The notes under the pieces: model-generated
The model's database searches: none
Seen by the model: the letters and a program-made list of their open reading frames with translations, nothing else
Told to the model about the DNA's origin: nothing
Shown: one piece after another, positions 56,005 to 64,000 of the stretch
Layout of the letters: each line of letters starts with the position of its first letter
Position numbering within the stretch: position 1 is the first letter of the stretch
Assembly: GCA_008973525.1 (NCBI GenBank)
Contig: WACJ01000226.1
Coordinates: forward strand, 186,001-250,000
DNA: 64,000 nt
Direction: 5' to 3'
DNA from: Stenopsyche tienmushanensis
Taxonomy: Eukaryota; Arthropoda; Insecta; Trichoptera; Stenopsychidae
Made by a program: the position numbers and the translations under genes

Positions 56005-57439
56005 CTTACCGCATGCGGAATAGTGCATTTTCAGTATTATTAATATCTGCTCGTGTTACCTTCATTTAATCCTTGTTTTGAAACTTTGAGCTTCAAATTT
56101 ACTCCATGTGAACGATACGCTAGCTCAGTAATACGTATACAATTACATATCATGTCACAGAAATCGGATGAAGTGCGATATATCATCAAGATATATGAAG
56201 AAACAAAGAGAAACAATTTGATTTCGTTGGGTCGTTTTAAGCCCTTATATTGATATTAAAACATGCTTATTTGTATTTAATAATGTATTAATTCCGTGTA
56301 TATTATGTAATATATTAATACAGATGATGTTTAATTATCATATGTTAAGTTCCTTTGGGTTGGATATTTTTTAGGGGCGATTATTACTTGTATAACGATA
56401 TTTTCAGTTGTATTAAAAAATATATATTTTCTCCTCTGCATTAAGATATTTAAATGCAATTATATTTGCGCATGCAATAGTTAATCGAGCATTTTTTCCC
56501 GATAGACATCAAAATTCACGACTACTCATCTGGATGAAGTAGAACATCTTTGATCAGAAATGCTTCATGCATTCTGACTTTGTGGCTTAAATTTCACCAT
56601 ATTATTAATACAGAACACTGACAAAAATTGCCAACTATTGCATTCATTCAATATTGCCACAACCACATTTGCACATTTAATATTGAATTAAGTAATTCGA
56701 GATTTTGGAACCGAGCGAAACGTTCATAAATTCCAAAGTCTCGATTGTCATTTATTTATTCTTTCAAATCGTCATACGGCGGACTCTGACAAAGCTAGCA
56801 ATTGATGCTTCGCCGTACATGTCCACGACCTCTCGATTGGACCTAATTCCGATAATAAAATCAAAAAGACAAATTGCTTCAATTCCAATTAAAGCGAATC
56901 CAGTGAGATCAACGCATTTTAACGATGCGCGATCTAATAAAATAGCAGATATAACAAATTTCCCAACAAAACCCCAAATTTTTACACAAATCGCCGTGCC
57001 GTTACGATATATGCATCCGAAGAAATAGATTTCACTTTTGCGGGACAAAGACTTTCGTTTTCGAAAACGATTATGCTCGGTATTAGACGCGGTCTCCGCG
57101 ATTTCTACCGTAAATGTGTGCTCTGAAATTACACCATAATACGATTTTCAGCTCAAATGAGCTCTGAACAATTTTAATTTATGCGAATAAACGCACGAAA
57201 ATCCACGGCGAATTGCTCGAAGCAAACATTTCTTTCATATCATCCAATTCGATCGATCGCCATATAATCGTGTACGTAACTTACAAAAAAATGTTTCTTA
57301 CGTGTAATAATTAGCTCTTTAGCACTTTATGTATTTCGTGTGTGCTTCCATGGGAACGCCGAATGAACTGAAACAATCGTGTGAATACTCTTCAGTAGAA
57401 GCGAAACATTTGAGTTCCTGAGTTGTTTTTTTCCATTTT
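56005..57439. other. No gene recognised
   Basis: 56700-57260 is less AT-rich; frames of 107 codons (plus, 56705-57028) and 94 codons (minus, 56764-57048) overlap, and neither shows a known motif. It may be conserved noncoding DNA of the calpain intron. Confidence 0.4.
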
Positions 57440-57720
57440 TATATATAAGATCTACTTTAATCAAATTGTACTATACTTATATTATTTGAAATAAGACAAA
57501 CAATAAATTGGCAAAGTTTTATCGCAATCGAATGAACGGTATGGCAGCGCATTAAATACGGACAAACAAACATCGATTTTTATATATTAGACTATGCCTA
57601 TGTTACTTGCGGAATCTTTAGCAATAAATGGACGAAGTTTTATTGCAATCCGATGAACGATATGGTAGCGCATTTCGAACGAACAAAATCCAATTCATTT
57701 TTATATATTAGATATACGTA
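57440..57720. repeat. 121-bp Helitron-like repeat block
   Basis: TATATATAAGATCTACTTTA, then two units: AAGTTTTATCGCAATCGAAT near 57514 and AAGTTTTATTGCAATCCGAT near 57635, 121 bp apart. In opposite orientation to the 53590 block, with matching ends. Confidence 0.75.
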
Positions 57721-58078
57721 TAGTAAAGTGCCTTTTGTAGTTTCACTTTATATATTAAACATTACGTAAAAAAATGTTTAATTTATAAATTTTGTTGCCT
57801 AAAGACAATTTGTCTATCCTAGCATATGCATGTATCCTGCGGGATCATTTACGCGTTTTGAACTTTTACTGTTCAGGGTTGTCACAGCACTTAATGATTC
57901 GATTTTTATATTTGGTCAATATATAAATACGCTATTAAAGTTAATTGTTTATTTAAGGTTGTCTCAATTCAACCTGACCTGACAAAAAAGTGGATTTACA
58001 TTAGAGCGTAGCGTGTATGTTCTCCGGTTTGAAAGCGTTAAATATCATTCAATAGGTAGCCCTGATGACAAAAAATAT

Positions 58079-58117
58079 AGCGACTCACCGGTGAGTCGCT
58101 TGCGCTTAAGTGATTAA
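58079..58117 (-). repeat. TTAA-type end with perfect palindrome
   Basis: 58079-58100 is a perfect 22-bp palindrome centred on ACCGGT. Beyond it CTTGCGCTTAAGTGATTAA leads to TTAA at 58114-58117. The shape resembles a piggyBac-type terminus with an inner palindrome, as at 60526. Confidence 0.4.
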
Positions 58118-58173
58118 ATTCACACATTAATTAACCTAATTGTAGATGTTGCAATATATATTTACATTTTTAT

Positions 58174-58840
58174 ATGAATACAGGAGAGGAGATTGAGCTA
58201 AGAAAGAAAATCTCGATCACAAAAGCTCCTCTTGAAGATGTGTTCGAGAAAAAATCCAAAATTAACATTCTTGTGTCCGAATGGTTCGTGTCCTATTTGC
58301 ATAAACGTATCGAATGCAATGTAATAAAATACCACGTTTCTGTCATTAAATATTTACTATGGACAATTATCAATTGTCTGTAATTAGTCGTCGGACTCGA
58401 TATCCGCGTCATATACGCCGTTATGTTTTCATTATCGAAAACTTCTATGGCAAATATGCTAAAATATTACACAGCAGCAGCGTTATCGAACGTGCAACGG
58501 CGCCGGTGCAACAAATCGGAAAATGCATTCGAAATTATAACGACAAAAATATATCAAATGTCATTTATAGACACAAGGACCATTTGATTCATAGTCAATG
58601 GTTTATCGACGATGTAAATGAGGCTCTATTGAATTACTACCGTTTAACTAGTGCCTATATAATAGCGAATTCAAAAATATGTTAGTGGGCGTTGAAGACA
58701 TAGCAGTTCAAACTTTTATACCAATCACACTTGCAATATGATCGCCTTTTCGATCATTCCGTAAGCAGCACAATGATCATGACTCTATTGAATTTCATTA
58801 ATTATTATCTCGCGATCCTACGGTCCAATGCAGATATATA
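58174..58840 (+). pseudogene. Decayed reading frames of unknown origin
   Basis: Not recognised. Three plus-strand stretches follow one another: 58174-58383 (TGEEIELRKKISITKAPLED ... WFVSYLHKRIECNV), 58359-58685 (108 codons: SRRTRYPRHIRRYVFIIENF, SSSVIERATAPVQQIGKC, HSQWFIDDVNEALLNYYRL), then in another frame GVEDIAVQTFIPIT and RLFDHSVSSTMIMTLLNFIN. The density of plausible coding in a consistent direction suggests one decayed gene. Further open pieces lie past the insertions at 58857-59458. No motif allowed a family call. Confidence 0.3.
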
Positions 58841-58856
58841 ACCGATTATGTGATGA

Positions 58857-58930
58857 TTAACCCATTGACGCACACAGCCGTCAAATCCTGTCATGCGTCG
58901 GCAGAAAATACATGCTTATTGCGCCAAATA
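58857..58930 (+). repeat. TTAA-type transposon end (family P2), third copy
   Basis: TTAACCCATTGACGCACAC, then CCGTCAAATCCTGTCATGCG, TCGGCAG and TACATGCTTATTGCGCC. Cleanest of the three copies. Confidence 0.65.
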
Positions 58931-59458
58931 AGTACACTTGGGTCTTTTTTATGCGATTTTGAAGTTATGCGATTTTCAAAAATAATGGAACCTATCCAGA
59001 GGACAAGCTTTTTTTTATGCGAATGCGCATAAAAAAATATAAAATTAACACAAATGCAACTTACAACCGGTCAAGTTATCCATATTCAGAACATCCAAAT
59101 GTGAAAATATTGTTATATAAAGAACACTTATCAACATATACTGGATAAACTAGAAAATGAGTTAGTGACTGTATCTCAAGATTGGAAAAATTATGTCGAT
59201 GAATTGTTTGAGGATACTCCCTTGAACGACGATGATATTATTGGTTTGATGTTATATGACAGCGAAGAAACAGAAGACGATATGTAATGGAAAAAATTCC
59301 TACCCCCTTTGCTGTAAAAATTATACAAGATTTTTATGCGATTTTTGGTACATTCCATCGCATTGATTTGAAGTTATGCGGTTTTTAAAAATAATGGAGT
59401 CTATCCCTCAATTTTCTATGTAGTTCAAGTTTTTTTTATGCGATTTTTTTTTGTCTTT
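58926..59458 (+). mobile_element. TATGCGG-type element with transposase tail
   Basis: TACACTTGGGTCTTTTTTAT, then GCGATTTTGAAGTTATGCG at the left; TTTTTATGCGATTTTTGG and AAGTTATGCGGTTTTTAAA toward the right end near 59458. Inside, 59148-59287 reads LDKLENELVTVSQDWKNYVD and ELFEDTPLNDDDIIGLM with an acidic end SEETEDDM then a stop. The acidic C-terminus resembles Tigger-type transposases; this is an inference. Related to 32185-33357 and 34544-35175. Confidence 0.55.
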
Positions 59459-59840
59459 ACGGACACTACAAATCTTATCTCACTCTCGGCTCTTTCTTCA
59501 TCAAGCTATATTTTTGCATAATTTCTCCATGTTTCGCAGTTGTACGTCAGCACTCATAAAATACGTTGATCGATTGACATTGAATTGGAAGTTTAAATGT
59601 TTATGGAACAATTTAATTAGTTTAATGGCTGATGCGTGATCTTAAAACTAACGGTATGCTATATATTTTTAATTCGATAGTTTTATACATTCGTTGATGA
59701 AATAACGATTGGAATCGCTATGGGAAGTTGACACTAATGTCATTGCTTATTTACAAAATGAAAATGTAGAAATTGCTCCGACGAGCCGACCTTGGACTAT
59801 GAAGTAACGTCTTTGTGGTGGAATTCCAGAACTGTAGGTT
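59459..59840 (+). pseudogene. Unrecognised coding-like pieces
   Basis: SRLFLHQAIFLHNFSMFRSC, LIKYVDRLTLNWKFKCLWNN to a stop at 59639, then VIAYLQNENVEIAPTSRPWT. Possibly the continuation of the 58174 frames after the inserted element. No family signature. Confidence 0.22.
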
Positions 59841-59849
59841 AAATATTCA

Positions 59850-60297
59850 TTATATGCTAATTGATATTATTTTAAAACTGGTTTCGAAGCTGACATGTGT
59901 TCGATGACGTCCAAAATAGTATAGATCGATTTTCATCTTGATTTGGGTAAAAATCTCATCATCTCGCGTAGTTTGGTGGTGCATAATAGATTTGAGCAAT
60001 ATCGGGCCAAGATCTGACCCGAAGGTCAAAAGATTGTATGAAAAAGCATAGTCGTCCACGTGGTATCTCCGAAGGTGTTCTTCGCCGATCGTGAATACAT
60101 TCTTGCAACATGCCCTACCCACGCCAATCTCGATATCCATAGTGTAACATTGATTTGTTATAGGATATTGTGAATGATTTTGTCGCCCAGCAAATTGATG
60201 ATGCGACAGCGGTATATAGTTGAGGATAAATCATAAATATGGCGCTCTTCGTATTACAAATGTTCAAATATGGAAGCAAATACATAAAAAATAGCAT
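59850..60297 (-). CDS. Two overlapping unrecognised minus-strand frames
   Basis: 60297-60115 (60 codons: IYPQLYTAVASSICWATKSF) overlaps 60140-59850 (96 codons: GVGRACCKNVFTIGEEHLRR, YHVDDYAFSYNLLTFGSDLG, KIDLYYFGRHRTHVSFE). They could be one frameshifted gene. The second looks compositionally like a real protein, but I recognise no motif and no promoter or splice sites. It may share an origin with the 58.2-59.8 kb frames. Confidence 0.25.
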
Positions 60298-60525
60298 TAA
60301 TCATTTCCAACAGGCCATGTTATTTTGGATATGATTTTGAAACATAATTCACAGAGTTCTTCAACATTTTCGCTTGCAATTTTTGCAGAAGAATCAATTT
60401 CAAATTAGCCGTATCAAGATATAAAAGAATCAATTTCAATATGAAAGATCCCAGAGGCTTTTTTTTGTGCCTCAAAAGCACACAATACAAATATGTGTAT
60501 CGATTTTGATGTGAAATATGAAACA

Positions 60526-60607
60526 TTAACTCTTTGCGGTCCTATGTCGAGTCTGACTCGACATCGATTTTATTTCGTTGCATCCTATGTCGAGTCTGAC
60601 TCGACAT
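60526..60607 (+). repeat. piggyBac-like end with duplicated palindromes
   Basis: TTAACTCTTTGCGGTCC at 60526, then two identical copies (60540-60564, 60583-60607) of TCCTATGTCGAGTCTGACTC plus GACAT. Each contains a 10-bp-arm palindrome with a one-base centre. Repeated palindromes just inside a TTAA terminus are typical transposase-binding architecture. Confidence 0.55.
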
Positions 60608-62529
60608 TTTTTTTTACGCGTATCGTTTTTAGGACAGTATTCGGATGTTGGTTTTTACGATCCTTCATAATGTTTCGCCTACCTGCTAGAGATACAAAAG
60701 AAAGAGGCTGCTGCACGGGTAAAGTCCTAAACACAGGCAGTGACTCTTGACGCACGCTCCCGTGAACTGATGAAATACAAAACATTTCGTATGGAATTAT
60801 TGAGCCTCATTGGGTAATGGGCATACTAGTAAACCATGCACAAGAAATCACGCTCGTGGAATACACCCATTATCTACATAATTCGATCAAATTTTACAAT
60901 AATGATAGCCATCTCTATTATTTAATGTTCTACATTGAATTTGTGGTGTTAAAATATTTTAAGAGTCTTTCCATGTTCATACATTTCGTCACTACATCGG
61001 TCCATCCTCTTTAAATGCTCTTCGTTGCATAAAAATCCTAAATTCTACGCTTGTGTTTGCTATGTTTTCGCAATTGCTTGTGCAAATTTTATTATAAATA
61101 ATGCGCTTTGAGGTTTGGAAAACGTACGCGAAAAGTGCCTAACTGCATATTGATGCAAAATGATGTAATAAATGCATTATCGATAATATTCCTTAACATT
61201 GATTTTCATGTCGATTAAAATACAGTTGTTTTGCCAAATGATCGATCAATAAAATTTATAGCTTTTGAATGTTTAAATGAATCATACCTAATATTTTCAA
61301 TGCCTATGAATCAAAATATGGCAATTAAAAAATGATGAAAATCTGCTTTATTCAATGCCTGATTTATTTAATTTATTGAAAAAATCTCTAATAAATTCGT
61401 GTTTCTCCAACTGCGTTTCCCCAACAAACTTTTGTAATCCGTGTCACTTCAATGTGATCCACTTTGTTGCGTTGCATGCGCAACACTCCCATACATTTTA
61501 ATATAACGACCATATTTAACCGGTGGTCCTGGAGCTAAATCCGTAATTTCGCTGGAAAATGGAGCAATTGCATATCATGATTCATTGAAGTCCTTGCTTT
61601 ACGATATAAACATTCGCTGTTCCAAAAAAGCTTGATAGATATAACGTTTCAACGGACTTTGGTCGACTTTTGTAGTCCCCGTTTCGTTGCTTTCGCCGCT
61701 GTGGCAGACCCCGACTGTCATCTTTTTCGGGCGCAGACACCGCATCGGGGGGTCATTAGAAGCGCAAAGTGCAATTACATTTTGATTAATTGCCATAACA
61801 GCAGTTTGATGTTAAAAAAGTGAACTTTCTTGCTTTTTTAGCGGGGGCGTTAAGCTGGTATAAAACAACAACAATGCGAATAACAACAAAAATTTCATAA
61901 TATAATTTGAAAATATTCATGAATATAAATATATCAGTAGCACAAGCAGAAGGCAGCGAAATTATTTGTGTAGTAATTCCTACAATTTTTTTATCATTTT
62001 GTTCTTGTCTATCGATGATGTTGTTGTCGACATAAAATTTGTATCTGTAAATAAATTTTATATGTACAGTCAACCCTCCTATAGCGTCCAATTCGTTTGC
62101 AGCGTCTTTTATATAAGCAACGGATAAAATACGCAATTAGCGCGTGTTAACAAAATAAATACGTACAAAATGTGTATGTATGCCTAAATTTTTATAGCGT
62201 TTTGCTTCTATTGCGTGGTCCATACATTGACGCTATAGAAGGGCTCATTGTGATGCTTTTAAATTTGCAATACTTACCCAATATGGGGATATGTTTTATC
62301 TTAAGAATTAATATGCGTTCTTATAAATGTATTTCAATCCCAAATATGTATATCGCCATGCGTTTCTTCCTATTAGTAGATTGGATGGCATTTATAATTT
62401 TGCTATAATTTGAAAAAAACTATCTGCAGCGCTTCAAACAATAGCAATCGTTTATATTTGAATCCGATTATTATCATCGTAGTGACGCGATTCAGAGAAG
62501 AATCCGTCATTTTCCATTGAGGTTTGTTT
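60608..62529. other. No gene recognised
   Basis: AT-rich apart from a patch at 61630-61760. 60585-60785 (minus) and 61599-61796 (minus) are open but feature-free. Confidence 0.45.
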
Positions 62530-62620
62530 AAATTTCAGAATGCGGATAAATCCGTCATACCCATTATGCATGGATTTTCGTCTTGACGGATATATACGTC
62601 ATATCCACTTAAGGGGTTAA
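62530..62620 (-). repeat. TTAA-type transposon end (family P4)
   Basis: Minus strand from 62620: TTAACCCCTTAAGTGGATAT, GACGTATATATCCGTCAAG, then CATGCATAATGGGTATGACG and GATTTATCCGCATTC. TTAA plus C-rich terminus with inner repeats of the GACG...ATCCG type. Confidence 0.45.
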
Positions 62621-64000
62621 AATCGTTTTTTGCTTCTAAGACAGAAAATTTTTACAAAAAGGAATCAAAGCACTACCGAAGCGATTCGAAGATGTGTTTT
62701 TAATTTTTCTCTCTAATGTTTAATATCATCGTACATTGTAAGTAATTATTGATTATAGCTTTGCGTTCTTATTGTGTCACGTCTTGTATCTGCATTTGCT
62801 ATGGTATGAATATTAATATTTGCTTAATATTCAAGCAGTATCGAATCTATGCAATTATATTATAATGATTATATAATTATTCTTCTAAAAATAAGTTATA
62901 AAGCGAAATAAATGCTTGGTTTATTTTTATGACAATGAATTTGTTGGCAAGCTTTCCAAATTAACTAAAATAGATCGCTCAGCGCCTCTGAAAAATAATA
63001 TTTCCTCATGTTTGGTCTCCATGTTCAACAAACTTTTCAATGGACCATATTTTACACGCCAAAGTACTCACTAAATAATGCCAAAATGTTGACAGTTTGA
63101 AAGATAATATTCAACAAGAATGGAAGCTCATTCGTCGGTAAACCAAAACCGATTAACTTGGATCCATAAAGTATAAATATTTCCCAGTACCGGCTGAAGG
63201 CTTTTAAATTAAACTATTGCAAAGCGACAGTGCTAAATCGTTTAAAAATAAGAAAGGCATATTGGTTTTTTTTTTAATTCAGAAAACAGATTTGATAGTT
63301 GTCACCCAAGCTGTGATTATGGAAGCTATGTGGGTTTGGTCACTTTCTCTCGTAGCATCGAGATCTGATCGCCTTGATCGATATGTCGAATCGAAATGAT
63401 TTCATTGACCACGAATGCGTTCCATGAACTTGAATGGATGACTGATTAGTAATTAAAGCACGCCACGATGAGAGATTCTCGATGGAATCGGGTTGTTTTG
63501 GCATTTCCGCCAAGAATGCTGCAGGCGACGGTGCTGGCCATCGACTCTCCAAGAGCTGGTGGACTTCCACGAACGGAATAAATATAACAGTATACAGAAG
63601 CTGGCTAGGAGCTAACGGCATATCCGGTTGCCGCCATTTATTTAATTCTATGTACGAACCCGAACAACGGACATGTCATCTGTTTTAAAGGCCATTACGA
63701 GACTTCTAGAAGCAGCAAAAAACCACTGATGCAATCAGATTTATTGGGCGCACATCGAAGCGGACCATGGTATGGAAACGTCTGAATTTAAGTACTTAAT
63801 ACCGGCTTGTTTTGACACGTTCTACAAAATTGCTTACCATTAAACGTAACAAAAGACAAAAAAATGCCACGATTCGATGCGCTCTGGCAAATAGAGCTGT
63901 TGTAACCTTAGTATCGTAATGCGACTTTTTCGTCGTTAATGGCATTATCGTCGTCAAATATATCCCTTGAGGTTTGTCAAAGTCGTAAAATAATAAGACA
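62621..64000. other. No gene recognised
   Basis: AT-rich to about 63250. 63280-63780 is less AT-rich, with overlapping open frames on both strands (63340-63621 minus, 63482-63688 plus) but no motif I can name. No calpain exon seen. Confidence 0.4.

Noticed and set aside
56705..57048. Overlapping 107- and 94-codon frames
   Set aside because: Simultaneously open on both strands, no splice context or family motif; left as unassigned intronic DNA.
63340..63688. Overlapping frames near the right edge as a possible second calpain exon
   Set aside because: Neither contains the QGxLGDCW catalytic motif or other calpain blocks.

Overview
The window looks like AT-rich nuclear DNA from an arthropod, most likely an insect. 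The reasons are short exons with GT/AG introns, arthropod-type transposons (mariner, Tigger/pogo, Mutator-like, R1-like LINE, Helitron-like tails, TTAA-flanked piggyBac-like ends), and insect-style calpain and acyl-CoA-synthetase-like coding pieces. I cannot name the species. Host coding sequence is very sparse; most of the window is decayed mobile elements in AT-rich sequence in which I recognise nothing.

Layout. 2.1-8.1 kb holds five copies of a ~350-bp conserved block (A1, A2, B1, A3, B2), with an A-B pair repeated about 4.15 kb apart. Its minus strand carries a short cysteine-containing reading frame in which the copies differ mainly at silent positions; I do not recognise the family. 9.4-12.8 kb holds a luciferase / 4-coumarate-CoA-ligase-like gene on the plus strand, read exon by exon. 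It lacks the middle exons that would carry the ATP-binding loop and has a 10-base frame-breaking gap, so I call it a pseudogene. 14.2-26.7 kb is a transposon graveyard: a Mutator-like miniature element, a non-LTR fragment, an internally deleted mariner, a Mutator-like transposase, another reverse-transcriptase scrap and an R1-like LINE. 27.5-48 kb contains six copies of a composite repeat (one with a tRNA-Asp-like promoter head), a 5S-rRNA-like pseudogene, a >600-bp inverted repeat, two Tigger remnants, two mariner remnants and several terminal-inverted-repeat elements. A GC-rich island at 39.95-40.43 kb could be a promoter and first exon. 50.4-51.3 kb is the best Mutator-like transposase remnant. 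At 54.4-54.9 kb there is a GC-rich promoter-like stretch, a probable untranslated exon and the first coding exon of a calpain on the plus strand; no further calpain exon is visible in the next 9 kb, so it is either a gene with a very long intron leaving the window or a fragment. 58.2-60.3 kb carries decayed reading frames of unknown origin interrupted by transposon ends.

No operon-like cooperation exists. The recurring theme is transposon families represented by several related, internally deleted copies, including elements that appear to have disrupted the synthetase-like gene. I found no convincing previously undescribed molecular system; the 2-8 kb minus-strand family is the best candidate for something new.
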